Source: Flammeovirgaceae bacterium UBA7330 (GTDB taxonomy: Bacteria > Bacteroidota > Bacteroidia > Cytophagales > Cyclobacteriaceae). Taken from it: a stretch of DNA of 64,000 bases. Made by a program: the position numbers and the translations under genes. Location of the stretch: NCBI GenBank assembly GCA_002471275.1, contig DKPQ01000017.1, positions 682,001 through 746,000 of the forward strand, written 5' to 3'. Under the pieces are notes generated by a model, which had not been told where the DNA came from, did no database searches, and worked only from the letters and a program-made list of their open reading frames with translations. Below, one piece after another: positions 8,590 to 16,311 of this stretch (its first letter is position 1; the number at the start of each line of letters is the position of its first letter).

Positions 8590-10209
8590 CTATTCAGTAT
8601 CTTTTTTGTTGACGATTGCCGCCTTGATAAATTTCACAAAGAGAGGATGTGGATTATCAACTGTGGATTTCAGCTCAGGATGAAATTGTGTCCCTACAAA
8701 CCATGGATGACTAGGAATCTCCATGATTTCTACAAGGTTCGTTTCCGGATTTATTCCTGATGCTATCATTCCTGCTTCTTCAAAAGCCTGTAGGTACTTC
8801 CCATTAAACTCGTATCTGTGGCGATGTCTCTCAGAGATTTTCGCATGATTGTAGATATGAGCAGCCTTGGTTCCTTTTTTTAAGGTGCAATCATAAGCCC
8901 CTAATCGCATAGTACCACCCATTTCCTTAAGATTTTTTTGATCTTCCATGATGTCTATCACGGGATGTTTGCTTTTAGGGTCCATTTCAGTACTGTTGGC
9001 ACCTTTGAGTTTTAGCACATTACGTGCGAATTCTATCACTGCACATTGCAAACCAAGGCAGATACCCAGGAATGGAACCATGTTTTCTCGAGCATATCTT
9101 ACGGCTTCAAGTTTCCCGTCAATACCCCGCTCGCCAAAGCCCGGAGCTACAAGAATTCCATCCAGGTTTGACAACATCTTATTCACATTTTTGCTATCGA
9201 GGTCTTCAGCATGGATCCAATGTAGGTTTACATGACATTCATTCTCAGCGCCTGCATGGGTAAAGGATTCTGCAATCGATTTGTAAGCATCCTTTAGCTC
9301 TACATACTTGCCTACCAGGCCGATATTCACTTCTGAGGTAGGATTTTTCAACCTACCTAAAAATTCTTTCCATTGATCAATCTTCGGCTGCTTTTTGTAG
9401 CTCATCTTGAACTTGGCCAGTACCCTTTCATCGAGTTTTTCCTTTCGCATCAGAATGGGTACATCGTAGATAGTCTCTGCATCCAGCGCCTCAATCACGG
9501 AGTTGTAAGGCACGTTGCAAAACAGCGCCAGTTTCTTTCGGATATCCAGTGTGACAGGATGTTCTGACCGGCAGACCAGGATATCGGGCTGGATACCAGC
9601 TTCCTGAAGTTCTTTTACCGAATGCTGTGTCGGCTTGGTTTTAAGTTCACCCGCAGTCTTGAGATAGGGCACAAGCGTAAGATGGATGCTGATGCATCGG
9701 TTAGGTCCCACTTCCAGTTTTGCCTGTCTTACAGCTTCAATGAATGGCAGAGACTCAATGTCTCCCACACATCCACCAATTTCGGTAATGACAATGTCAT
9801 ATTTCCCGGTATTGCCAAGCTTGAAAATGTTGTTTTTGATCTCATCCGTGATGTGAGGGACTACCTGAACGGTTTTACCCAGGAATTTCCCTTCACGTTC
9901 GGCCTGGATTACGTTGTAATAAATCCTTCCGGTAGTTACGTTGTTGTCCTGAGAGGTAGAAATGTTGAGAAAACGCTCATAATGCCCCAGGTCAAGATCC
10001 GTCTCAGCTCCATCATCCGTCACATAGCATTCGCCATGTTCGTAGGGGTTGAGTGTTCCCGGATCGATGTTGATATAGGGATCGAATTTTTGGATTGTTA
10101 CGCGGAGACCTCTAGCCTGAAGTAGTTTTCCTAAAGAAGCTGAAATGATACCTTTACCAAGTGATGAAGCTACACCCCCCGTAACGAAAATATATTTGGC
10201 CTTTGACAT
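8590..10209 (-). CDS. pyrG: CTP synthase
   Basis: PyrG converts UTP to CTP using ATP and glutamine-derived ammonia. The 539 residues contain the N-terminal amidoligase domain (KYIFVTGGVASSLGKGIISASLG, then GECYVTDDGAETDLDLGHYERF) and a C-terminal class I glutamine amidotransferase domain. In the latter the nucleophile lies in FLGICLGLQCAVIEFARN and the catalytic His and Glu in GTQFHPELKS. Length and motifs are complete. A promoter of good quality lies just upstream, and yidC follows after 15 bases. Confidence 0.98.
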   Translation of the reverse strand: MSKAKYIFVTGGVASSLGKGIISASLGKLLQARGLRVTIQKFDPYINIDPGTLNPYEHGECYVTDDGAETDLDLGHYERFLNISTSQDNNVTTGRIYYNVIQAEREGKFLGKTVQVVPHITDEIKNNIFKLGNTGKYDIVITEIGGCVGDIESLPFIEAVRQAKLEVGPNRCISIHLTLVPYLKTAGELKTKPTQHSVKELQEAGIQPDILVCRSEHPVTLDIRKKLALFCNVPYNSVIEALDAETIYDVPILMRKEKLDERVLAKFKMSYKKQPKIDQWKEFLGRLKNPTSEVNIGLVGKYVELKDAYKSIAESFTHAGAENECHVNLHWIHAEDLDSKNVNKMLSNLDGILVAPGFGERGIDGKLEAVRYARENMVPFLGICLGLQCAVIEFARNVLKLKGANSTEMDPKSKHPVIDIMEDQKNLKEMGGTMRLGAYDCTLKKGTKAAHIYNHAKISERHRHRYEFNGKYLQAFEEAGMIASGINPETNLVEIMEIPSHPWFVGTQFHPELKSTVDNPHPLFVKFIKAAIVNKKDTE

Positions 10210-10243
10210 GAAAAGACGAGTTGCTTTGTTTTGTTACGGGATA

Positions 10244-10277
10244 CAAAGATAGGGTCTTCTAATGGTTTAATCTCAAA
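10244..10277 (-). promoter_or_regulatory. Bacteroidota-type promoter of pyrG
   Basis: On the minus strand TTTG (10274-10277) is followed after 22 bases by TATCTTTG (10244-10251), matching TTG-N17-23-TAnnTTTG. The -7 box is 34 bases upstream of the pyrG start. The -7 region overlaps a sequence shared with the parA leader (see findings). Confidence 0.65.
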
Positions 10278-10300
10278 CAGTTTCAAGTTTATTGAAAAAC

Positions 10301-11350
10301 TTAATTTTTAAATGGAATTCGGTAGGTAACGGAAGCACTGATATAGCTCACGGGATCAAAGGTAATGACCTCACCAGGGAGCGAATAGGGGATGTTGTAA
10401 GAGTAGGTGAGGGCGATATTAAACTGATCAATCGTAAAGAACACAGGGAGGCTAAAATTGAGATTCATTAGCCCAAAGACATTGTCGTTTTGTTCCGCTT
10501 CGTACCTGGCTATGAGTTCAGGGCTAAGAATAGTGCCGTAATTATTCAGATTACGGAAAAGTATTTGAGCTCTTTTAAAGGTGATTGCATTACTGGCCAA
10601 CAATTCTCTTAAAATTCTCCTTTGTGCTTCTTCGGATAGTTGAGAAATAGGATACAGTTCCTCAATGGTGGCCCTGAAAACATCGGATTCCGTAAACCTT
10701 TGAGTGGTGATCTCATCATTGCCAAAAAGAAGACTGGTTGTCGGCATAAAAGTGATCGCATCAAAAAACCATACGTCCTTTATGGAAAAGTATCCACTCA
10801 TCGACGGAATCAGCCGGTGAGCAGTTTCGGCTCCAAACATGAAACTGTAGTCAACACCCAGGCTCAGGAATTTTATTTTTTGGCTCATGGATAATCCCAA
10901 ATTGTTGAAAAGGGTAGCTGTCTCATCCATGTTATAGATCCATCGTTCATAGGATGGAACAAAAGTGAAATTGCCTTTATTGCCAAAATAGCCCAATGAA
11001 AGCATAGTAACGCTATAGGCTGGTTCATAGGCAGAGTTCCAGTAACCGGTGACATCCGCGAAAAGACCTGACTTATGGTAGAAGCTTATCCCGGGTGAAA
11101 AACCATGCTGATTGATGCCATAGTTACGGCCAGCCACAGCAACATTACTGGAATAAGAAGCCCGGATATTCAGCTCCGAATAGGGTGTGTAACTGGCAGA
11201 AAGTGTACTGTCTATCAAACTGAAAATAGACAATGAGTCCATTTCAGCTATAAGTGCTTCCAATTGATCTGCATAGGAGCTTTCCTGTGCCCGTAAAGCA
11301 CTGGGGTATATAAATAGGAATAATAAGCATATGTGATATGCTAATCTCAT
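10301..11350 (-). CDS. Hypothetical outer-membrane beta-barrel protein
   Basis: This 349-residue protein starts with a signal peptide (MRLAYHICLLFLFIYPSALRAQ) and ends in a strand closing with a hydrophobic and aromatic pattern (VSYISASVTYRIPFKN). It is rich in alternating strands such as ELNIRASYSSNVAVAGRNYG and FTFVPSYERW, so it is probably an outer-membrane barrel. I do not recognise the family. It is the last gene of a minus-strand set headed by an ECF sigma factor, 20 bases after the Spy-like gene. It may therefore be a target or sensor in the same envelope response. Confidence 0.7.
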   Translation of the reverse strand: MRLAYHICLLFLFIYPSALRAQESSYADQLEALIAEMDSLSIFSLIDSTLSASYTPYSELNIRASYSSNVAVAGRNYGINQHGFSPGISFYHKSGLFADVTGYWNSAYEPAYSVTMLSLGYFGNKGNFTFVPSYERWIYNMDETATLFNNLGLSMSQKIKFLSLGVDYSFMFGAETAHRLIPSMSGYFSIKDVWFFDAITFMPTTSLLFGNDEITTQRFTESDVFRATIEELYPISQLSEEAQRRILRELLASNAITFKRAQILFRNLNNYGTILSPELIARYEAEQNDNVFGLMNLNFSLPVFFTIDQFNIALTYSYNIPYSLPGEVITFDPVSYISASVTYRIPFKN

Positions 11351-11370
11351 CAGGTGAACAAATTTAAAGG

Positions 11371-11871
11371 CTAGTTGCCGCGCTGCTGCTGCCTTTGTTG
11401 TCTTATTTCATCATTCAATGGTCTGTCTCTCAATTGATCTCTTGGTCGATCTCGTTGTTCCCTCAGCCTGCGCATGAGTTCCTGCCTAAAATCGTTTTCC
11501 GCTTCTCTCAACCGCAACAATTGACGGTTGTTGATCACACTGAGCATTCTTTCGGAATACACTTTATCGAGATTGATCATTTGCTCTTTGATCTCCAATC
11601 CTTTGTCAATCAGAGCTTTACTTTCTTCTTCCGTGGCTGAATTTGGCCGATAGTTTCGCTTCAGATCCTGGAAGTCCTGGTGAATTGCTCGCTGTCTTTC
11701 TGAATACTCCCTGTATATTGGCCAGAACTTTTCCGCTTGTTCGGGTGTAAGGTCCAGCCGCTGAGTGATCAGTGCGATTTTTGCTGATTCGATCTTGTCC
11801 AATACTTCCTGGCTCTGAGGAAAAGCCCTCATCGCCATTAAAAGCAGGAGTAGTGTGATGATCTTTTTCAT
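11371..11871 (-). CDS. Periplasmic Spy/CpxP-like protein (LTPEQAEKFWP type)
   Basis: A signal peptide (MKKIITLLLLLMAMRAFPQS) precedes a mostly helical protein with the repeat-like motif RLDLTPEQAEKFWPIYREY. That motif resembles the LTxxQ motifs of Spy/CpxP/ZraP periplasmic proteins. After about residue 130 the sequence becomes a low-complexity tail of Arg, Gln, Asp and Pro (LREQRDRPRDQLRDRP), probably disordered. In Bacteroidota such proteins are often named sensor of an ECF-type sigma factor because of this neighbourhood. It may monitor or chaperone misfolded envelope proteins, but that is inferred from context. Confidence 0.7.
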   Translation of the reverse strand: MKKIITLLLLLMAMRAFPQSQEVLDKIESAKIALITQRLDLTPEQAEKFWPIYREYSERQRAIHQDFQDLKRNYRPNSATEEESKALIDKGLEIKEQMINLDKVYSERMLSVINNRQLLRLREAENDFRQELMRRLREQRDRPRDQLRDRPLNDEIRQQRQQQRGN

Positions 11872-11913
11872 GGTTGCCTAATTTATTTTTTTTCGGTCAT
11901 ATTTTGAATTCCT

Positions 11914-12342
11914 CTATGACCCAATGCCTTGTTCTAATGATTCTAAGTCAATAATAAAATTTTCAAGATCTTCCTCATTCAATTCGATGCCCTCCAGGAA
12001 GTCATTCGTCTCCATCAAACCATCCGCATCGTCTATTAGCTGAGCAAGCTCATATTCTGAAATGTCGCTGAGCTCCAGATAGGCTTCTATCTGCTCGTCT
12101 GTCACATCTGCCAGCATCTGATCCATATCTGATTCTGATCCGGTAGGATAGAAATAAAAGGTCAGGGCTACTATCAAAACCATAGCCGGAGCAAGTACCC
12201 ATTTCCACTGAAATGCAGTCCCAGGATCCTGAGCAGGTACCGATATACGCTCCTGAATGTTGCCGGTTAGCTCTTCGAAGTACGCATCAGGTGCCTTAAA
12301 CGGTGCCCTAATCTTGTCCTTATGTAAATCAATTTTGCTCAT
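11914..12342 (-). CDS. Probable membrane anti-sigma factor
   Basis: The 142 residues contain a hydrophilic N-terminal part (about 1-45), a single membrane segment (WVLAPAMVLIVALTFYFYP, about 48-66) and a very acidic C-terminal part with many Glu/Asp-Leu repeats. It lies 32 bases downstream of an ECF sigma gene on the same strand, the usual position for an anti-sigma. It has no HxxxCxxC zinc motif, so it is not a classical zinc anti-sigma. The N-terminal APDAYFEELTGNIQERI resembles short sigma-binding segments seen in Bacteroidota homologues. The role is inferred from position and topology. Confidence 0.6.
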   Translation of the reverse strand: MSKIDLHKDKIRAPFKAPDAYFEELTGNIQERISVPAQDPGTAFQWKWVLAPAMVLIVALTFYFYPTGSESDMDQMLADVTDEQIEAYLELSDISEYELAQLIDDADGLMETNDFLEGIELNEEDLENFIIDLESLEQGIGS

Positions 12343-12374
12343 TTCTTACTTAGATTCCTTTTCCTTTAAAAGGT

Positions 12375-12917
12375 TTAATCCATACTCAAAGTTTCTTCAA
12401 TTTTTTTTACTGCATGATGATAGCTGGCCTTTAAGGCTCCCACACTGGTATTGGTTATCTCTGCTATTTCATCAAACTTCATGTCATCAAAATATTTCAT
12501 GTTAAAAACCAGTCGTTGCTTATCTGGCAACTTGAGTAGGGCTTTTTGCAGCTTTAGCTCAATTTCATCACCTTCAACCAGGTCATTGCTCACAGAAAGC
12601 TCCCTGGACAATTCTTCTGAGATATCATGAATTTTGACGAAGAACCTCTTTTTCTTTTTATTCAAAAAGTTAAGGCATTCGTTGGTAGCAATCCGATAGA
12701 TCCAGGTGAAAAGACTGGAGTCTCCCCGGAATTTGTCCAGGTTTTTCCACACCTTAATAAAAACCTCCTGAGTGAGATCATTCGAATCTTCATGTTTGAT
12801 CACCATTTTACGAACATGCCAGTAAATACGCTCCTGGTATTCCTTTAGCAATAAGTTGAAACCATAATTTCTGGTTTCCTCATTGGTGATCTTTGATATA
12901 ATAAAGTCCTCTTCCAA
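12375..12917 (-). CDS. ECF-type RNA polymerase sigma factor
   Basis: This 180-residue protein has region 2 (LLLKEYQERIYWHVRKMV, then DLTQEVFIKVWKNLDKFRG and SLFTWIYRIATNECLNF). It also has region 4 (LPDKQRLVFNMKYFDDMKFDEIAEITNTSVGALKASYHHAVKKI) and no region 3, defining an ECF sigma factor. It heads a minus-strand set containing a probable anti-sigma, a Spy-like protein and an outer-membrane protein, which suggests an envelope-stress circuit. The start is a TTG at 12915-12917. No good alternative ATG lies near the N-terminus. Confidence 0.9.
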   Translation of the reverse strand: MEEDFIISKITNEETRNYGFNLLLKEYQERIYWHVRKMVIKHEDSNDLTQEVFIKVWKNLDKFRGDSSLFTWIYRIATNECLNFLNKKKKRFFVKIHDISEELSRELSVSNDLVEGDEIELKLQKALLKLPDKQRLVFNMKYFDDMKFDEIAEITNTSVGALKASYHHAVKKIEETLSMD

Positions 12918-13021
12918 GAAGCTATCAGGTGTTTATATCCCTTTGATTGTAAAAAAGGGGAAAAGTTTAAAATCTATCGTAAAAATTTTAAATAATCTGA
13001 ATTTCTTTAATTTAGATGTTG

Positions 13022-13036
13022 TTACAGTAAATGTAA
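13022..13036. promoter_or_regulatory. Palindrome upstream of the MarR-family gene (candidate operator)
   Basis: TTACAGTAAATGTAA is an inverted repeat with 5-base arms (TTACA/TGTAA) around a 5-base centre. It ends 8 bases before the ATG of the MarR-type gene. MarR proteins commonly bind such palindromes at their own promoters, so autoregulation is plausible. No binding evidence exists. Confidence 0.4.
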
Positions 13037-13044
13037 TTGTAGAT

Positions 13045-13494
13045 ATGGGCATCAGCGAAGATATAAAGCAGGAAAAGTTTAAGAATGAGCTTAATAAAGC
13101 CATCATTAACATCGTTTATACCAATTCATGGCTTAATACGAGGCAGGCCGGGTTGTTTAAAGATTACGGTTTGACCATGCCGCAGTATAATGTACTGAGA
13201 ATACTCCGGGGTCAGCACCCCAAACCCGCCACAGTTAATTTATTGATAGACAGAATGTTGGACAAAAGTTCCAATGCCAGTCGCATCGTAGATAAACTGG
13301 AAGCTAAGAATCTGGTAATTAGAAAACAATGCTCAAACGATAGACGTGCAGTGGATGTTTTGATCTCAGATGCCGGCCTTGAGTTGCTCAAAAAAATTGA
13401 CTCAAAACTGGATAAATGGGAACAAGACCTAAGTGGGCTTTCTGAAGACGAATGTGCTCAACTAAATCATCTGTTGGACAAGCTGAGGAATTAA
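13045..13494 (+). CDS. MarR-family transcriptional regulator
   Basis: The 149 residues from the ATG at 13045 form a winged-helix protein of the MarR type. Motifs are LFKDYGLTMPQYNVLRILRGQHP, the recognition-helix region LLIDRMLDKSSNASRIVDKLEAKNLVIR, and the wing with the near-invariant NDRRAVDVLISDAGLELL (the DRR motif). The frame is open much further upstream (to 12883). That extension would be low-complexity, Lys/Asn/Val-rich and run into the divergent sigma factor gene, so I reject it. A palindrome lies just upstream. The stop overlaps that of the convergent universal stress gene by 4 bases. Confidence 0.9.
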   Translation: MGISEDIKQEKFKNELNKAIINIVYTNSWLNTRQAGLFKDYGLTMPQYNVLRILRGQHPKPATVNLLIDRMLDKSSNASRIVDKLEAKNLVIRKQCSNDRRAVDVLISDAGLELLKKIDSKLDKWEQDLSGLSEDECAQLNHLLDKLRN

Positions 13495-14414
13495 ATTTCC
13501 TGCAGTGACTCAATGAATCCTGCTACTTTTCCTTTAGGTCTTACCACCAATACTGGGATGTCAGTATTCAAACTCACCAGTTTTTCAGCTTTGCTACCAA
13601 TGAATATGGCTGCTGTAGCTGTCTTTCCCTTGGCACCAATAATAATCAAGTCAGCTTTGATCTTCTTGGCTGTAGAATAAATAGCACTGATCACGTCATC
13701 ATTTTTGTCGATAGTATACATTTCTTCAATGTCGAGGCCATCAGTTTTCACTTTTGAGACAAATCTTTTAAACTCAGACTTTGCATTTTCCTTCATGATA
13801 ACCGCAAACTCCTTGAAGCTTTTGCCAGTATAATGATAACCTACAGGTACCTGATAGACGTGCTGAATGATCAGTTTTGAAGGTTCCTTTGATCGTCGGG
13901 CCAGGGTGGTAGCTTTTTCCAGCGCACTCTTCGAATAGTTTGAGAAGTCTGTAGGAACATGGATAGTCTTTAAGGAGAGGGGACCTTTAGGGAGCATAAG
14001 CAGGGAACATCCGGCACGCCTGGCAATTCTGCTTACAAGTACTCCACCAGCATCTTTCTCATTCTTTTTACCCAATACAATTAGATCGATTCGGTACTGT
14101 TGGATGAGCTTCATAAATGATTTTGTGACTGGGCCTTGCTCTATGAGCACTTTTACCACAACCTCGGCATCCTCATATTTAAAATATTTTTTGACCTTTT
14201 CCTCAATGGATTGCCTGCGCTCTTCGATGGCTTTGTCTATGAGGTCTGGGAATTCTTTCTTGAGTTTATCTGGGATGTTGAAGTCTCTGATGACATTGAT
14301 GAAATAGACTTCTTTGGACCCGGATAGTCCACTAATTTTTGAAGCAGCCTCCATCAGGTCCTTATCATGTTCAGATAAATCAAGGCCAACAAGAATTTTA
14401 CTAAACTTATACAT
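13491..14414 (-). CDS. Tandem universal stress protein (UspA-type)
   Basis: The 307 residues hold two UspA domains (about 1-145 and 150-300). Domain 1 starts FSKILVGLDLSEHDKDLMEAA and ends RIDLIVLGKKNEKDAGGVLVSRIARRAGCSLLML. Domain 2 starts KTIHVPTDFSNYSKSALEKA and ends ADLIIIGAKGKTATAAIFIGSKAEKLV. The second domain keeps a GxxG-like ATP-binding loop with Ser/Lys changes; the first is more divergent. Such proteins help cells survive stress and energy limitation. The gene converges with the marR gene. A TAATTTTG box lies about 50 bases upstream. Confidence 0.88.
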   Translation of the reverse strand: MYKFSKILVGLDLSEHDKDLMEAASKISGLSGSKEVYFINVIRDFNIPDKLKKEFPDLIDKAIEERRQSIEEKVKKYFKYEDAEVVVKVLIEQGPVTKSFMKLIQQYRIDLIVLGKKNEKDAGGVLVSRIARRAGCSLLMLPKGPLSLKTIHVPTDFSNYSKSALEKATTLARRSKEPSKLIIQHVYQVPVGYHYTGKSFKEFAVIMKENAKSEFKRFVSKVKTDGLDIEEMYTIDKNDDVISAIYSTAKKIKADLIIIGAKGKTATAAIFIGSKAEKLVSLNTDIPVLVVRPKGKVAGFIESLQEI

Positions 14415-14463
14415 GGATGTTTGGGTAGGAGTTATGAATGAATACCATCTGTCGTTTCGGGGC

Positions 14464-14471
14464 CAAAATTA
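14464..14471 (-). promoter_or_regulatory. Candidate -7 box upstream of the universal stress gene
   Basis: TAATTTTG on the minus strand fits TAnnTTTG and lies 49 bases upstream of the start codon. No clear TTG is found at the -33 distance, so confidence is limited. Confidence 0.35.
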
Positions 14472-14503
14472 ATAGCGTTTTGTTTATTAAGTTGTTAGAC
14501 ACC

Positions 14504-15583
14504 TCATTTAAATTCTCTAATCAGAAAATCACAAAGCTGTTCTACCTGCTCTTTGGAATGCATGGGAAAATTAGCAATTCTTACCTGATTTTGCTTTTGA
14601 TCACTGTATCCGGGCCCCAACACCCAACCTTTTTTCTTGCAAACTTCAATGACGGTGTCACTGCCATTTTGCACATTGCATACCGCCACGGTTTTTGACC
14701 GGTACTTTTTTTCTTTGATGAAAGGATCTAGAATTGAAACGCTCTCGGCAGTCTGGTACAGAATGGTCGATTTATACACCGTTTCATTCCTCACATGGGA
14801 TACACCTCGTCGCAGCATATCTTCTGCGATTTTGCCTAAAATAAAGATGGACAATGCATTTGGAGTTTCGGGTGTTTGATTCTTCTGTCCATATTTTTCA
14901 AAGGAAGTAAGGCTGTGATAGCTACCCGTGACCATTCCATCAGTTTCCATTTGCTTCGCTTTTTCAATGCACCTTTTATTTGCTATCCATACCCCCAGTC
15001 CTGCGGGCATGCCAAAACATTTTTGTACAGAAAAATAAGCCGTGTCGATGTAATTGAAGTCAATAGGAATAGCAGGAAGCGCACTTACTCCATCTATGGC
15101 CATGAGGCAATCCGGATTTTCATTTTTGATTTGATAGATATCTTCTGCAGGAAACATAAAGCCATTGCTTGTCTCATTGAGGGTGATCCCACAAAGCTCC
15201 GCATCCTCCGGAATATCCATAGATTCATAAGCCTGACCAAACGGGGATTCTGTTTTACTTGGAGATTTTTGGTATTGTAGAGCAAAATCATAAAACTTCT
15301 TAGCAAAATCGCCATTGAGAAAGTGATGAGAACGGTTGATAACCAGGTTCTGGACCATTCTTTCCCATATTTCATTGGCAGATCCGGTGAAATAGATACG
15401 ATGATCATCGGTGAGCTCCAGTAGTTGATGCAGGTTTTCACGTGTCTCCTGAAACAATCGCATGAATTCTTTGCTACGGTGTGAGATCGAACCCACATCC
15501 TGCTTGATTGCCTCCCTGAAATGATCCTGATAGGTATAAAAGAGCTGAGTGGGCCCTGGAGTAAAGAATATTTTATTTGACAT
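14504..15583 (-). CDS. Class V aminotransferase (probable phosphoserine aminotransferase)
   Basis: This 359-residue PLP enzyme begins with KIFFTPGPTQL, the start pattern of SerC and alanine-glyoxylate aminotransferases. A middle motif is CGITLNETSNGFMFP, and MAIDGVSALPAIPIDF carries the Asp that pairs with the PLP ring nitrogen. The PLP lysine lies in YFSVQKCFGMPAGLGVWIANK. The C-terminal domain has VCNVQNGSDTVIEVCKKKG. A fused phosphoserine phosphatase / phosphoglycerate dehydrogenase gene lies two genes upstream on the same strand. I therefore infer it converts 3-phosphohydroxypyruvate to phosphoserine. Sequence alone does not exclude another class V specificity. Confidence 0.8.
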   Translation of the reverse strand: MSNKIFFTPGPTQLFYTYQDHFREAIKQDVGSISHRSKEFMRLFQETRENLHQLLELTDDHRIYFTGSANEIWERMVQNLVINRSHHFLNGDFAKKFYDFALQYQKSPSKTESPFGQAYESMDIPEDAELCGITLNETSNGFMFPAEDIYQIKNENPDCLMAIDGVSALPAIPIDFNYIDTAYFSVQKCFGMPAGLGVWIANKRCIEKAKQMETDGMVTGSYHSLTSFEKYGQKNQTPETPNALSIFILGKIAEDMLRRGVSHVRNETVYKSTILYQTAESVSILDPFIKEKKYRSKTVAVCNVQNGSDTVIEVCKKKGWVLGPGYSDQKQNQVRIANFPMHSKEQVEQLCDFLIREFK

Positions 15584-15606
15584 GTTATATTTCTAATAAT
15601 AAAGAA

Positions 15607-15637
15607 TAAATTTATATCAGCTTTATGAGCAAGCAAA
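15607..15637 (-). promoter_or_regulatory. Candidate promoter of the class V aminotransferase gene
   Basis: TTTG (15634-15637, minus strand) is followed by exactly 19 bases and TAAATTTA (15607-15614), one mismatch from TAnnTTTG. The box lies 23 bases upstream of the start codon. The 239 bases between this gene and the ytxJ-like gene otherwise hold a short direct repeat of GGACCTCAT and no recognisable gene. Confidence 0.5.
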
Positions 15638-15821
15638 TGTTTTAAACCTAACATTAGAACATAGCCGAGTTTGTAATGCAGTAAAACTGGACCTCATCCT
15701 GGTTTGATATCGGGACCTCATATTCACTTCGGTGGATTTAGGATAACAGTGGATAGTTGATCTGCGCTTTTACAGCTCAAATCCTGGGATAAAGGAGGTT
15801 TAAACAATGCTCATATGGCTT

Positions 15822-16238
15822 TTAAGCTTTCGGTTTTCCGGGGGCTTTTTTTTGTTTGCGGGTTTTCATCCACTTAAATGTTCGTTCCACGATCTTCACA
15901 GCCAGCTGAATTTTTTTGGCAGTGATCTCATCATATTCCTCATAGATAACTTCACCTTCGATCAACAGCAGGATGATAGGAGAGATGTCATCAACTTCCA
16001 ATTGATTGCAAACCTGCCCCGATAGGTCCCCAACCAGGCTGTCATCCAATATGTAAGCGGGAATCTGTTCTTTGATGGACCATTCACTATCCAGTGTCTT
16101 TTTAAGCTTGTGATCTTTTTTCCTGTCCTGATTATACCTGAATAAGATTACCGCTGATTGATTGCTGAACTCAACTAACTTGTCAAGGTCATCAAAGTTT
16201 TTGAGATATCTCCATTCCGGTGTTAGAACTTCACTCAT
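15822..16238 (-). CDS. YtxJ/BrxC-like thioredoxin-fold protein lacking the active-site cysteine
   Basis: The 138 residues follow the layout of YtxJ-type monothiol bacilliredoxins. The strand AVILFRYNQDRKKDHKLKKTL is followed by IPAYILDDS, and the cis-Pro segment by ISPIILLLIEGEVIYEEYDEITAKKI. In known YtxJ/BrxC proteins the first strand leads into a TCPIS motif. Here that site reads DRKKD, so the redox cysteine is absent. The only Cys is in LSGQVCNQLEV, away from the expected active site. It may be a non-redox binding protein. The Lys-rich C-terminus is an extension. It lies between two serine-biosynthesis genes. Confidence 0.65.
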   Translation of the reverse strand: MSEVLTPEWRYLKNFDDLDKLVEFSNQSAVILFRYNQDRKKDHKLKKTLDSEWSIKEQIPAYILDDSLVGDLSGQVCNQLEVDDISPIILLLIEGEVIYEEYDEITAKKIQLAVKIVERTFKWMKTRKQKKAPGKPKA

Positions 16239-16311
16239 AGGGGAGCGATAGAATTTAGGCTAATGCAAGTGTCACTGATAGCTAATATATCCCTTTTAAG
16301 GATAAAACGCC

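Noticed and set aside
12883..13044. Longer N-terminus for the MarR-type protein
   Set aside because: The extension would be Lys/Asn/Val-rich, overlaps the divergent sigma gene and lacks family similarity; the ATG at 13045 gives the normal length.
15655..15821. Possible tRNA or small RNA in the gap between aminotransferase and ytxJ-like genes
   Set aside because: I could not fold a cloverleaf and found no conserved tRNA boxes; only a short direct repeat is visible.
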